Assembly (NCBI GenBank): GCA_947498775.1
Contig: CANMLL010000007.1
Span: forward strand, 62,001 to 126,000
DNA length: 64,000 nt
Direction: 5' to 3'
Source of the DNA: an uncultured Aquimarina sp.
GTDB taxonomy: Bacteria; Bacteroidota; Bacteroidia; Flavobacteriales; Flavobacteriaceae
Shown: positions 52,952-62,823 of the stretch, one piece after another
Numbering within the stretch: the first letter of the stretch is position 1
How the letters are laid out: every line of letters starts with the position of its first letter
Program-made: the position numbers and the translations under genes
Notes under the pieces: model-generated
Told to the model about the DNA's origin: nothing
Databases searched by the model: none
The model's input: only the letters and a program-made list of their open reading frames with translations

Positions 52952-52984
52952 CACCCGCATTTATTATTAATGTAGCATCTATTT

Positions 52985-53058
52985 GGCGAGGTAGCTCAGC
53001 TGGTTAGAGCGTTGGATTCATAACCCAGAGGTCGGGGGATCGTGCCCCCCTCTCGCTA
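52985..53058 (+). tRNA. tRNA-Met (CAT), elongator type
   Basis: 74 bases fold as a cloverleaf: acceptor GGCGAGG with TCTCGCT (G-U at both ends), D arm GCTC/GAGC, anticodon loop TTCATAA, T stem GGGGG/CCCCC, discriminator A58. CCA is not encoded. Unusual points: the anticodon-stem closing pair is A-C, and the T loop reads ATCGTGC instead of TTCGA-type. Anticodon CAT could also be tRNA-Ile2, but acceptor and D-arm look like elongator Met. Confidence 0.85.
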
Positions 53059-53087
53059 CGATAAAAATAATATTTGCAATATCAATG

Positions 53088-53117
53088 AAAAAGGTTGCTC
53101 TTGGCAACCTTTTTTTG
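53088..53117 (+). terminator. Intrinsic terminator of tRNA-Met
   Basis: AAAAAGGTTGC, loop TCTT, GGCAACCTTTTTTT, 30 bases after the tRNA. Confidence 0.88.
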
Positions 53118-53360
53118 TTTATCAAATGATTAATAATCGTATTTGCATTTTTGTAGAAAGCGTATTAATTTGTTTTTATTTTACCTATATATACTTACTC
53201 AAATTCTTCGATTTCTTCTCCGGAAAGAATACTCATAATACGGTTATGTCTTGAAAGGCACTACTTGCACTATTCAGCTTTAACCCGTTTATACATTGCG
53301 TTTTGCATTACCCTTTTTTAAATGCAGTATGAAGTTTCTATCTATTAATTTAATGAATTT
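53118..53360. other. Intergenic, nothing identified
   Basis: This AT-rich stretch lies between the tRNA terminator and the hisS stop. No hairpin, repeat or convincing small gene was seen. Confidence 0.5.
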
Positions 53361-54731
53361 TTATTGCAAAAGCGTTATTAATTCTCCTAAATTCATTTCT
53401 TCCTGGGTGCCTGACTCCATGTTTTTAACTGTAAATGTTTGTTTCTCTATTTCTGAAGTACCGGCCAATACTGCATACCCAATCCTTCTTTTATTGGCAT
53501 ATCCCATTTGTTTCTTCATCTTGGCATTATCCGGATAAAGTTCTGCAATAATCCCTTTATTTCTTAGTTTGGTTACTGTTTTTAGGCAATAAAGAGCTTC
53601 TTCTTCTCCAAAATTGATAAACAATGCTTTTGTTGCAGGTGCTACTGTATCAGGAAAAAGGTTTAATTCTTCTAGGACCATATAAATTCTATCCAATCCA
53701 AATGATATCCCAACCCCGCTCACGTCTTTAAGTCCAAAAATTCCTGTTAGATCATCATATCTTCCACCACCACCAATGGATCCTATTCTAACATTACTTG
53801 GCGCCGATACTTCATAAATAGCCCCGGTATAATAATTTAGCCCCCTGGCCAAGGTAACATCAAGATCCAGGCTAGCCATTTTTAAAGGAACCTCATTAAT
53901 TGAATTCACAATGAACTGCAACTCTTCAACTCCTTGCATACCTATTTCTGAAGTAGCTAATAGTTCTTTTAATTTATCTATTTTTTCTGATATAGTACCG
54001 GTAAAGTTAAAAAGTGGTTTCACCTTCTCTATGGCAGACTCAGCAATTCCTTTTTCGAGCATTTCTTTTTTCACACCATCTTCACCTATCTTATCTAACT
54101 TATCAAGAGCCACAGTAAAATCAATGAGCATGTCACTTGCTCCAATTACTTCGGCAATACCAGATAATACTTTTCGGTTATTGATTTTTATGGTTACTCC
54201 TTTCAGGTTAAGTTGTGTAAAAACACTATCATATAACTGGATAAAATCCACCTCTTGCCATAATGATTTACTACCAACCACATCGGCATCGCATTGATAA
54301 AACTCTCTAAATCTTCCTTTTTGTGGTCTATCTGCTCGCCAAACGGGTTGTATTTGATATCTCTTAAAAGGAAAATCAATTTCATTTTGATGTTGCACCA
54401 CATAACGGGCAAAAGGTACTGTAAGATCATAGCGAAGGGCTTTCTCACTTATTTTGGCTGTTATTTTAGAGCTTTCCTTACTGGTGTATAGATTTTCGTC
54501 CACTTTTTTTAAATAATCACCACTATTAAGAATTTTAAAAATAAGCCGATCCCCCTCTTCACCATATTTTCCCATCAAAGTCTCGCTTTTTTCAAAACTT
54601 GGGGTTTCTATGGGTTGAAAACCAAATAATTGAAACTGTTCTTTTATAGTAGTAATAATATAATTTCTCTTTGCTACTTCTACAGGAGAAAAATCACGAG
54701 TTCCTTTTGGTATAGATGGTTTTTGTGCCAT
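53361..54731 (-). CDS. hisS: Histidyl-tRNA synthetase
   Basis: 456 residues, class II aaRS. Motif 1 region GTRDFSPVEVAKRNYI, motif 2 region with FQPVWRADRPQKGRFREFYQCD-like sequence (here IQPVWRADRPQKGRFRE), the histidine-A motif GGRYDDLTGIFG and class II motif 3 SGVGISFGLDRI. It charges tRNA-His. It is monocistronic on the minus strand. Confidence 0.96.
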   Translation of the reverse strand: MAQKPSIPKGTRDFSPVEVAKRNYIITTIKEQFQLFGFQPIETPSFEKSETLMGKYGEEGDRLIFKILNSGDYLKKVDENLYTSKESSKITAKISEKALRYDLTVPFARYVVQHQNEIDFPFKRYQIQPVWRADRPQKGRFREFYQCDADVVGSKSLWQEVDFIQLYDSVFTQLNLKGVTIKINNRKVLSGIAEVIGASDMLIDFTVALDKLDKIGEDGVKKEMLEKGIAESAIEKVKPLFNFTGTISEKIDKLKELLATSEIGMQGVEELQFIVNSINEVPLKMASLDLDVTLARGLNYYTGAIYEVSAPSNVRIGSIGGGGRYDDLTGIFGLKDVSGVGISFGLDRIYMVLEELNLFPDTVAPATKALFINFGEEEALYCLKTVTKLRNKGIIAELYPDNAKMKKQMGYANKRRIGYAVLAGTSEIEKQTFTVKNMESGTQEEMNLGELITLLQ

Positions 54732-54942
54732 TATTAATCAGTTTATAGTTTTAAGGTTTTCAGTTTCAGGTTTTAGTAAGTAAAAACTTTGAACCCCAAA
54801 CTTGAAACTCAAAACCAATAGGGCTGCAAATATCATAAAAAAGTACAAAGACCTTTCTACCAAAAGCAAAAAATCTTCTTTTTTAAGTAACTTTAAACAC
54901 ATTATGTAGTCCTATAATGCAAACTGGTTAATAACACCTATT

Positions 54943-56178
54943 ATGTTTTCACTTTTTAGAGAGAATATCCACATCGCTTTAGATTCTATAAAGGGGCAGG
55001 TTCTTCGTACTGTTCTTACGGTACTAATTATTGCAATAGGTATTACAGCATTGGTTAGTATTCTCACTTTTTTAGGAGCATTAGAAAAAACAATAACAGG
55101 TGATTTTACCTCGATGGGGGCAAATACATTTAATATTCAACGCTATGAGTTTGCCACTAGAAACAATAGGGAAAGAGAAAAAGTAAACCCAGTAATTGGC
55201 TACCGCAATGCAAAAGAATTTATTGATCGATTTCAGTATCCTTATTCTAAAACCTCAGTTTTTTTTACGGGTACTAGCAGTGCAGAAGTAAAATATGAAA
55301 ATGAAAAAACAGATCCTGAAGCCCAGGTTGTCGGTGTAAATGAGTATTATATTGAAAACACCGGAACAGAAATCGATAAAGGAAGAAATTTTACGTTTTT
55401 TGATATCGAAAACAATAATCATGTATGCCTTATCGGATCAGATTTTACTAAAAATTTATTTAAAAACACCAACCCTATTGGAAAAACAATCAGTATAAGA
55501 GGTGTAAAGTTTAACGTTATTGGTCTTCTGGAAAGCAAAGGAGCTACCTTTAGGAATAATCAGGATTTAAAAGTTCTTATCCCATTGCAAGTAGCCCGAT
55601 CTATATACACGTTACCAAACATAAATTATAATATTAGTGTAAAAGTAGACGACAAACAATTTTTGGATGGAGCTCAGGACGAAGCAATTATAACCTTCAG
55701 AAATATAAGACGATTAAACCCCGTTGAAGAAAACAATTTTGGTCTAGAGCGAAGTGATGATCTTATAAATCGTATAACAAGCATTACTTCTTATCTATAT
55801 TATGCAGCCTGGATTATTAGTATTATTACCATTTTTGGGTCTTCGATAGCTTTGATGAACATTATGTTGGTTTCTGTGACCGAACGCACTCGTGAAATCG
55901 GTGTTAGAAAAGCCTTGGGTGCAAAAAAACACACCATTTCTGGACAGTTTTTTATAGAAACAGTAATAATTGGTCAGTTTGGAGGTTTAATTGGTATCAT
56001 TTTAGGTATTACCATAGGAGCTCTGGTTGCATCACTTTCTAATTTCCAGTTCAGCATACCGTGGTTAGCAATTTTTGCAGCAGTTGTTACCTCTTTTTTG
56101 ACCGCTGTTGTATCTGGACTGTACCCGGCAGTAAAAGCTGCAAAACAAGATCCTATTGAATCTCTGAGATACGAATAA
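54943..56178 (+). CDS. MacB/FtsX-type ABC transporter permease
   Basis: 411 residues. One N-terminal helix (LRTVLTVLIIAIGITALVS), a large periplasmic MacB core domain, then three C-terminal helices with the conserved RTREIGVRKALGAKK coupling loop. The paired ATPase gene is not adjacent. Such systems export lipoproteins, peptides or small molecules, or transmit mechanical signals. The start ATG 54943 is well placed. Confidence 0.9.
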   Translation: MFSLFRENIHIALDSIKGQVLRTVLTVLIIAIGITALVSILTFLGALEKTITGDFTSMGANTFNIQRYEFATRNNREREKVNPVIGYRNAKEFIDRFQYPYSKTSVFFTGTSSAEVKYENEKTDPEAQVVGVNEYYIENTGTEIDKGRNFTFFDIENNNHVCLIGSDFTKNLFKNTNPIGKTISIRGVKFNVIGLLESKGATFRNNQDLKVLIPLQVARSIYTLPNINYNISVKVDDKQFLDGAQDEAIITFRNIRRLNPVEENNFGLERSDDLINRITSITSYLYYAAWIISIITIFGSSIALMNIMLVSVTERTREIGVRKALGAKKHTISGQFFIETVIIGQFGGLIGIILGITIGALVASLSNFQFSIPWLAIFAAVVTSFLTAVVSGLYPAVKAAKQDPIESLRYE

Positions 56179-56197
56179 AATCTAAAAAACGCTTCTA

Positions 56198-56677
56198 TTA
56201 GTTCTTATTTTGAATTATCTTTTCAAAATAATAATATAATTCTCCTTTGGTGATGTTAGCTCCTTGTTGTAATAACTTGAATTTATCCAGATTTTTATCA
56301 TCTCCATATTCCTTGGAAGCATTATAAAAAACCACTTCATCATTTAACAAATTATCTCGCAACCAATCATAGCCATCGTTTGTAGTAACATCTATCGTTT
56401 CATTATTTATCTTTATTGCTATCAGATTCATTTGATCTTCTTTTAGTTCGAATAAATGAATCTGATCTTTGGAAAAATGTTCAAGATATTGAGCATTGTT
56501 AAGGACTTTTTCCCATACCAAATCACTAAAAACATCTATTTCCTCTTCGGCAACTTCTGGTTTATTGGCCTTTATTTCGCTCCATTCTTCAGCTGTAATA
56601 GATTGCGTAGCCAAAAAATTAATAAATTCGGTGTGTAGTTCTTCTAATTGTTCTTTGGTAAGTCTTTGGTATTTCAA
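56198..56677 (-). CDS. Conserved hypothetical protein (DUF6495-like)
   Basis: 159 residues. MKYQRLTKEQLEELHTEFIN and FLATQSITAEEWSEI resemble a Bacteroidota-restricted family I believe is DUF6495; not certain. It is acidic, helical and cytoplasmic, with no motif that suggests a reaction. It is convergent with the permease gene, 19 bases between stops. Confidence 0.75.
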   Translation of the reverse strand: MKYQRLTKEQLEELHTEFINFLATQSITAEEWSEIKANKPEVAEEEIDVFSDLVWEKVLNNAQYLEHFSKDQIHLFELKEDQMNLIAIKINNETIDVTTNDGYDWLRDNLLNDEVVFYNASKEYGDDKNLDKFKLLQQGANITKGELYYYFEKIIQNKN

Positions 56678-56838
56678 CGTAAAATTATTTTCAATTAAAA
56701 TGGATGCAAAAATAGTTATAAAAGATGGTTTACAAACTATTGATTTCTCTTTATCTTAAAGTTATCTATTGGTACTTTTTTACAAAATAAAATGCTTAAA
56801 GTATGTATATTTATATCAAATCCAATAAAACCTCTAAA

Positions 56839-58146
56839 ATGAAATCATTAAAAATACCCCTGTTATTTCTTTTTGTGCTTTTCCTCTGTGGAAATACAAT
56901 TCAAATTAGCGCACAAAAACTATCAAAAAAAGAAAAAAGTATCGTTAAGATTGTAGAAAGTAACCATCAAGATGCCTTAGCTTTTCTAGAAAAAGTAGTC
57001 AACATGAATAGCGGCACGATGAATCATGCTGGTGTAAAAGAAGTAGGTATGGTTTTTAAAGAGCAATTTGACGCTATTAATTTTGATACCCGTTGGATAG
57101 ATATGCCTGACCAAGTAAACAGAGCAGGTCATCTTTTTGCCGAAAAAAAAGGAAAGAATGGAAAAAAAATACTTCTAATAGGACATCTGGATACCGTATT
57201 TGAAAAAGATAGCCCTTTTCAAAAATTTAAGAAAGAAGGTGATATAGCCTACGGGCCTGGGGCTAATGACATGAAAGGAGGCGATGTTATTATCCTGTTT
57301 GCTCTAAAAGCATTGCATGAAAATAAGCTTCTCAACGATGCACAAATCATCGTTGCCTTTACCGGAGATGAAGAAAGCACAGGAAAACCTCTTGAAACAA
57401 GCCGTAAAGATCTGATCGATGCGGCAAAAAGAAGTGATGTAGCTCTTGGGTTTGAAACTTCTACAGGGTTCAACTATGCTACAGTCGCCCGAAGAGGTTC
57501 ATCGGGCTGGTTACTGGAGGTAAGCGGTAAAAGAGCTCATTCTTCTGGGATTTTTAATAAAAATGTTGGAGCCGGAGCAATCTTTGAAACTTCTCGCATA
57601 CTAAACGCCTTCTATACCGATGTAAAAGGGGAAGAATTTCTAACCTTTAACCCGGGAGTGATTTTAGGAGGTACTGATATTAAATTTGACAAAGAATTAA
57701 GTAAAGGAGAAGCCTTTGGCAAAAGCAATGTGGTTTCGCAAACAGTTATGGTAAAAGGCGGTTTGCGTTTTATTTCTGAAGAACAAAAAGAAAATGCCAG
57801 ATCCAAAATGCGAAAAATCGTAGAAGAAAATTTACCACATACCACTGCAAAAATAAGTTTTAAAGATAGTTATCCTGCTATGCAACCAACCGACGGAAAC
57901 TTAAAACTATTAGCACTCTTAAATGAGGTAAGTAAAGATTTAGAACAAGGAGAAGTAGAAGCTTTTGATCCGGGTAAACGCGGAGCTGCAGATACTTCTT
58001 TTGTTGCCGATTATGTTGATTGTCTAGACGGACTTGGAACCATGGGTAACGGAGCGCACACTCCCAATGAAACCATAGACCTTACTACTTTTGAAGCCTT
58101 AACAAAACGTACCGCTTTATTGATATATAGATTGATTAATCAATAG
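56839..58146 (+). CDS. M20 family metallopeptidase (glutamate carboxypeptidase-like), secreted
   Basis: 435 residues. Signal peptide near the N-terminus (KIPLLFLFVLFLCGNTIQIS). Metal-site and catalytic residues: GHLDTVFE, GANDMKGG (bridging Asp), TGDEESTG (general-base Glu), GFE and the C-terminal GNGAHTPNE His. The middle dimerisation domain is present (RAHSSG). Likely a Gly-X or glutamate carboxypeptidase. The upstream ATG 56803 overlaps a TATATTTA box, so 56839 is preferred. A strong bidirectional terminator follows. Confidence 0.88.
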   Translation: MKSLKIPLLFLFVLFLCGNTIQISAQKLSKKEKSIVKIVESNHQDALAFLEKVVNMNSGTMNHAGVKEVGMVFKEQFDAINFDTRWIDMPDQVNRAGHLFAEKKGKNGKKILLIGHLDTVFEKDSPFQKFKKEGDIAYGPGANDMKGGDVIILFALKALHENKLLNDAQIIVAFTGDEESTGKPLETSRKDLIDAAKRSDVALGFETSTGFNYATVARRGSSGWLLEVSGKRAHSSGIFNKNVGAGAIFETSRILNAFYTDVKGEEFLTFNPGVILGGTDIKFDKELSKGEAFGKSNVVSQTVMVKGGLRFISEEQKENARSKMRKIVEENLPHTTAKISFKDSYPAMQPTDGNLKLLALLNEVSKDLEQGEVEAFDPGKRGAADTSFVADYVDCLDGLGTMGNGAHTPNETIDLTTFEALTKRTALLIYRLINQ

Positions 58147-58235
58147 TTTGACATTGATTCTAATAGGCTTTAGTTTAGAATAGCATTGATTCGTTAAGAT
58201 TATCAATACCATTCCAAACTAGAGCCATCTTGTAT

Positions 58236-58288
58236 AAAAAAAGAGGCTGAATTCTTTGTTTTTTAACTTAGAATTCAACTTCTTTTTT
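58236..58288. terminator. Bidirectional terminator
   Basis: AAAAAGAGGCTGAATTCT and AGAATTCAACTTCTTTTTT form a long stem (with mismatches) between the convergent M20 peptidase and TonB receptor genes. Confidence 0.78.
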
Positions 58289-58308
58289 CCATGAACTCAT
58301 TTGAACTT

Positions 58309-61300
58309 TTAATTAAATATATATCTCACCCCTACCTGTGCTTGCCATCTAGAAGCTAAACTAAAATCGTTGGCAAAAGTTTTGGTTTGAGAAGTATCAA
58401 AAGTATATGTAGGCGTACCAGTATCATCTACAGAAACACCAATGGGTTGGTCATTCACAGGAATCTCAATCACGCCCCAATCAGAGTTTAATAAGTTACC
58501 AAAGTTTAGAATATCTAAACTTAATTGAATAGTATTCGTTCGCTCTCCTATCCTAAAATCATAGTCTTGTAATAATTTCACATCCCAACGTCCTCTCCAT
58601 GGACTTAAAATTGCATATTTTTCGGCATAGTTTCCTCTTCGGTCTCTTAGATATTCATCCTGTTCGATATATGCTTCAAAAGCAGCTCTTTGCTCACTTT
58701 GTTCGGCTATTGTTCCACTGAAGTTGTACGTAGCTAAATCGTCTGCCGTAGGAATATAGATTAAATCATTTAATGGCGAACCATCTCTGTTTATATCTCC
58801 GCCATACGTATAAGAAAATCTTCCGCCTTGAGCATACTCATAAAAAGCTCCCAGAGAAGTTCTCCATTCTTTATTTTTACCATAACTAAACGACTTATTA
58901 ATCTGACCTACAATCCTATGTTTATCACCATATCTTGCAGTCGTACTCACTGCTTGATTTACATTTCCTAGTGCCGGATTTCTATCAAATGCATCACTAG
59001 AAATTTCTGCATCCAATGAGCTAGCATCTTCAGCCTCCAGATAATTATAAGCAATACTTGCAAATAATCCGTTGCTAAAATTCTTTTGCAATTTGAAAGA
59101 CCAATTAAAAGAATATCCAACATTGGTGTTTGTAAAAACGTATGCATTCGTAGGCCCTCCAAATTCATTCAAAGCCCTATCCGACGGTTGATAAATAGCT
59201 CTACCATCTACTCCGTTAAGAGTTCCTGTAGGAGTCCCTAAACCATAATTTCTAACCATCTGCGCATTCACATCTTCGGTGTATATCAAATCGGTTGAAG
59301 CTACAATTCCGTTTTTAAATTTGTAATCAACTCCTAAACTGTTTCTCCATACCTGCGGAAATCTAAAATTAGATGCTGATGTCGTATAGAAAAAGAAATT
59401 AGGGTTTGCTACCTGATTTCCTATCCATACAAAAGGCAAACGTCCTGTAAATATTCCTGTTCCACCTCTAACCTGAAAAGTTTTATCTCCTTTTACATCA
59501 TAATTAAATCCTAATCTTGGAGAGACCAATAACCTTCTTGTGGGTAAATCCAAACTGTTAAGTTGTGTAGGGTTTCCATTTTCGTCAAAATAAGTAATTC
59601 CTGGTTGGTAATTACCATCTGGAAACGTTCCTCCTGCTCCTCTTTCTATGTTTTCTGCTATTTTATCTTCTGTATCAAAATACAAGGGTTGATCAATTCG
59701 AAGCCCGTAGGTTACCGTGAGCTTATCGTTCATTTTCCATTTATCCTGAGCATAGAAAGCCAACTGACCAACATTGGTTTCTGCCAAAGCCCAGCTACCA
59801 GAGGTATTATTTCCATTAAACACATTTTGTGCATTGCCTAGTGCATCTGCCAAAAGACCATTATTGACTGCTTCTTCAAAGCTGAGAAGACTTGGGTCTG
59901 GTGGTGGATTTGAAGGGTCTGTTCTTACACCAAAGAAATCTGCTGCAAACGTACCCACCCCTTGTCCATTATTATTGAAAAAGGTATATACTCCCAAATT
60001 AAACGAGTTATCGAATTCAAATCTTTCAAAAGAACCTCCCAAAGTAATGGTATGGTTACCAGTAACAATATTTAAATTATTGGTAACCTGATAAACTTTT
60101 TGTTCTAAGCGATTATTTATAGAGAAAGGTTCATGCCCTGCTACAATATACCTTACACCATCTTGTGCGATATTGATCGGAGGAGCAGGTGTAGAAAAAG
60201 GATCTCTACTATCATCAAAAAACGTATATCCCGCCTGAAATTTATTAGAGATATTTCCTGTAAAATTTGAATTTAATTCTACCAAAAATGAACTGATCTT
60301 ATTATTGATCCGATATCCAGAATTTCGAAACTGTAGTGTAGTTAAATCAGGCCCTCTACGCCCTATAGCTTCTGGATTTGCTGGCAAGTCTCTTGAGGCA
60401 TCCAAAAAATTATATACCAAAGCCATACGATGCTTATCATTGATATTCCAATCTAATTTAAGGATCCCTTTTGTCGATTCTGTATCATGTGTATATCCTT
60501 CATAGGGCCCTGGATCATACCCCAAAGCTCTTAGCTGTTCGGATACATAATCTAAATCCTCTGCTGTAACCCTAGATACATTGGCACCCGAAACACCCGG
60601 TCGTGCTGCTAGAAAGTTTGAACCTAAGTCTTCACGATCGTCTTTTTCAAAGTTACCAAAGATGAAAAGTTTATTTTTTATAATTGGCCCGCCAACACTA
60701 ACACCATATTGCGCTTGGGTAAGATCAGGAACAATAATATTATCATCCCCTACTTTATCACCTGTCATATCCTGGTTACGATAAAAACCATATACGGTTC
60801 CTTTCCATGTATTTGTACCACTTTTTGTAACTGCATTAACAGATGCTCCAGTAAACCCAGCTTGCGTGACATCATAAGGCGCAGTAGATACTTGTATTTG
60901 ATCAATTGCATCCAGCGATATAGGCTGTGCATTGGTTTGGCCTCCTGGAGTCGCTGCATCCAGACCAAAAGGGTTGTTAAAAATAGAACCGTCTAAACTA
61001 AAATTATTAAACTGGTCATTCCTACCTCCAAAAGAACCGTTACTTGATGCTGTTGGTTCTAATCTATAAAAATCAGCTGCAGAACGTGTTATGGTAGGAA
61101 GTGCTTTTAATTCTCTACTACCAATACTTGTTTCAGCACCTGTTCTTTCGCTACTAAATGTGTTGTTTTTATTTGAAGTAATAATAACCTCTTCCAGCTG
61201 ATTATCGTCTTCTACCATAACAACATCCAAATTAAATGTTTGTCCTAACTGAAGATACACATCATCAATGAGTTGTTTCTTGAATCCTACATAACTTATC

Positions 61301-61533
61301 GTAACTCGATAAGGCCCTCCAACTCTAAGATTTATCAAATCAAAACGGCCGTCAAAATTCGTAACACCCCCATAAGAAGTCCCCGTAGGGGTATGCACGG
61401 CAGTTATGTTTGCTCCTGGAAGTAGTTGATTAGTATTATCATAGACGACTCCCGAAATGTTTGACGTAGTCACCTGAGCATTAGTAATAAATCCCGTTAC
61501 TATCAAAAAGAATAACATTATAAGTTTTTTCAT
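58309..61533 (-). CDS. Oar-like TonB-dependent receptor
   Basis: 1074 residues. Signal peptide ending FITNAQ, then a carboxypeptidase-regulatory-like domain (GVVYDNTNQLLPGANI), a plug domain (SRSAADFYRLEP-like, here ITRSAADFYRLEPTASSNGS) with the phrase VTKSGTNTWKGTVYG, and a long beta-barrel that ends VGVRYIFN. The Oar/OmpA-related group is the best match. It imports a substrate across the outer membrane using TonB; the substrate is unknown. Confidence 0.9.
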   Translation of the reverse strand: MKKLIMLFFLIVTGFITNAQVTTSNISGVVYDNTNQLLPGANITAVHTPTGTSYGGVTNFDGRFDLINLRVGGPYRVTISYVGFKKQLIDDVYLQLGQTFNLDVVMVEDDNQLEEVIITSNKNNTFSSERTGAETSIGSRELKALPTITRSAADFYRLEPTASSNGSFGGRNDQFNNFSLDGSIFNNPFGLDAATPGGQTNAQPISLDAIDQIQVSTAPYDVTQAGFTGASVNAVTKSGTNTWKGTVYGFYRNQDMTGDKVGDDNIIVPDLTQAQYGVSVGGPIIKNKLFIFGNFEKDDREDLGSNFLAARPGVSGANVSRVTAEDLDYVSEQLRALGYDPGPYEGYTHDTESTKGILKLDWNINDKHRMALVYNFLDASRDLPANPEAIGRRGPDLTTLQFRNSGYRINNKISSFLVELNSNFTGNISNKFQAGYTFFDDSRDPFSTPAPPINIAQDGVRYIVAGHEPFSINNRLEQKVYQVTNNLNIVTGNHTITLGGSFERFEFDNSFNLGVYTFFNNNGQGVGTFAADFFGVRTDPSNPPPDPSLLSFEEAVNNGLLADALGNAQNVFNGNNTSGSWALAETNVGQLAFYAQDKWKMNDKLTVTYGLRIDQPLYFDTEDKIAENIERGAGGTFPDGNYQPGITYFDENGNPTQLNSLDLPTRRLLVSPRLGFNYDVKGDKTFQVRGGTGIFTGRLPFVWIGNQVANPNFFFYTTSASNFRFPQVWRNSLGVDYKFKNGIVASTDLIYTEDVNAQMVRNYGLGTPTGTLNGVDGRAIYQPSDRALNEFGGPTNAYVFTNTNVGYSFNWSFKLQKNFSNGLFASIAYNYLEAEDASSLDAEISSDAFDRNPALGNVNQAVSTTARYGDKHRIVGQINKSFSYGKNKEWRTSLGAFYEYAQGGRFSYTYGGDINRDGSPLNDLIYIPTADDLATYNFSGTIAEQSEQRAAFEAYIEQDEYLRDRRGNYAEKYAILSPWRGRWDVKLLQDYDFRIGERTNTIQLSLDILNFGNLLNSDWGVIEIPVNDQPIGVSVDDTGTPTYTFDTSQTKTFANDFSLASRWQAQVGVRYIFN

Positions 61534-61582
61534 ATAAATAATTTTGTGAATAAATATTTGTAAACCTGAATAAAATTAAAAT

Positions 61583-61610
61583 AAAAAAATCGCTCGAATG
61601 AGCGATTTTT
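61583..61610 (-). terminator. Terminator of the rpsF-rpsR-rplI operon
   Basis: AAAAATCGCTC, loop GAAT, GAGCGATTTTT with T-runs; 41 bases after rplI in its direction. Confidence 0.88.
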
Positions 61611-61650
61611 ATTAATGTTATAAAACAGTTATTAACTGCAAATACTATAT

Positions 61651-62109
61651 TTATTTCTTTGTCTGTGCTGCCACTATTTCAAAAGCAACAGGTGCAATAA
61701 CTTCTCTATGTAGACGAACTGAAGCTTCGTACTGACCCAGACGCTTAATGGTTCCACCAGGTACGGTAATAAACTTCTTTTCTAGCTCTACGCCTTCTTT
61801 TACAAAAGCTTCGGCTACATCTGCATTAGAGATAGAACCAAATAATTTATCTCCTGCTCCAACCTTAGCAGAAATCTTAATTTCAAAACCACCAAGTTTT
61901 TTTGCAATCTTTTGGGCATCCTCTATATCTTTCTTTTCTTTAAAAGCACGTTGCTTCAAAGTTTCTGAAAGCACTTTTTTGGCTGAAGGAGTTGCCAATA
62001 CAGCAAAACCCTGAGGGATTAAATAGTTACGTCCATAACCATTTTTCACTTCTACCACATCGTTTTCGAATCCTAGATTCTCAACGTCTTTCTTTAATAT
62101 AAGTTCCAT
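61651..62109 (-). CDS. rplI: Ribosomal protein L9
   Basis: 152 residues. The N-terminal MELILKKDVENLGFENDVVE and GYGRNYLIPQGFAV are the L9 signature. The C-terminal domain follows through a charged helix. It is the last gene of rpsF-rpsR-rplI, 17 bases after rpsR. Confidence 0.97.
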   Translation of the reverse strand: MELILKKDVENLGFENDVVEVKNGYGRNYLIPQGFAVLATPSAKKVLSETLKQRAFKEKKDIEDAQKIAKKLGGFEIKISAKVGAGDKLFGSISNADVAEAFVKEGVELEKKFITVPGGTIKRLGQYEASVRLHREVIAPVAFEIVAAQTKK

Positions 62110-62126
62110 AATGTTACGACGAAATT

Positions 62127-62423
62127 TTATTTTAATAAATCACCAACGTATGGCATTAAAGCCAGGTGTCTTGCTCTTTTTACAGCAACACTAACTTTAC
62201 GTTGATATTTCAATGAAGTTCCTGTTAAACGACGAGGTAACAATTTTCCTTGTTCATTTACAAATGCCATTAAGAAATCAGGATCTTTATAATCAATATA
62301 TTTGATTCCGGACCTCTTGAAACGACAATACTTCTTAGTTTTTGTTGTATCTATATTAAGAGGAGTAAGATATCTGATCTCTCCATCTTTTTTACCTTTT
62401 GCTTGTTGTTCTATAGATGACAT
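62127..62423 (-). CDS. rpsR: Ribosomal protein S18
   Basis: 98 residues with the S18 pattern: [20 protein letters not shown], then [20 protein letters not shown] and ARHLALMPY. The N-terminal extension of about 18 residues is normal in Bacteroidota. It starts 2 bases after rpsF. Confidence 0.97.
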   Translation of the reverse strand: MSSIEQQAKGKKDGEIRYLTPLNIDTTKTKKYCRFKRSGIKYIDYKDPDFLMAFVNEQGKLLPRRLTGTSLKYQRKVSVAVKRARHLALMPYVGDLLK

Positions 62424-62425
62424 AA

Positions 62426-62764
62426 TTAAGCTTTTTGTTTGTTTCTAGTTCTTCTTTTTTCTGCCCAAGCGATCGCATGCTTGTCCAAACGTACAGTAAG
62501 ATATCGCATAATGCGCTCATCTCTTCTGAACTCTACTTCTACAGCGTTAATAGCTTCACCAGGTGCCTGGAACTCAAATAAGTGATAAAAACCACTTTTC
62601 TTGTGTTGGATTGCATATGCCAGCTTCTTAAGCCCCCAATCCTCTTTTGATATCATCTTGGCACCGTTAGAAACAAGAATGTCTTCGTATTTCTTAACTG
62701 TTTCCTTTATCTGGTCATCAGATAAAACGGGATTCAAGATGAAAACAGTTTCATAATGATTCAT
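62426..62764 (-). CDS. rpsF: Ribosomal protein S6
   Basis: 112 residues. [20 protein letters not shown] and [19 protein letters not shown] are S6 hallmarks. It pairs with S18 in the ribosome and heads the operon. A full -33/-7 promoter lies upstream. Confidence 0.97.
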   Translation of the reverse strand: MNHYETVFILNPVLSDDQIKETVKKYEDILVSNGAKMISKEDWGLKKLAYAIQHKKSGFYHLFEFQAPGEAINAVEVEFRRDERIMRYLTVRLDKHAIAWAEKRRTRNKQKA

Positions 62765-62793
62765 AAAAATCTATATTAAATTAAAATTGGCTG

Positions 62794-62823
62794 CAAAAGT
62801 AAGACTATTTTTTTGATTTTCAA
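62794..62823 (-). promoter_or_regulatory. Promoter of the rpsF operon
   Basis: On the minus strand: TTG (62823-62821), a 19-base spacer, TACTTTTG (62801-62794); full match to TTG-N19-TAnnTTTG, 29 bases before the start. Confidence 0.75.

Noticed and set aside
52985..53058. tRNA as initiator tRNA-fMet
   Set aside because: It lacks the 1-72 mismatch and the three G-C pairs at the base of the anticodon stem.
53160..53230. Short minus-strand frame ending MSILSGEEIEEFE
   Set aside because: Only about 20 codons after a stop, no start context, no support as a gene.
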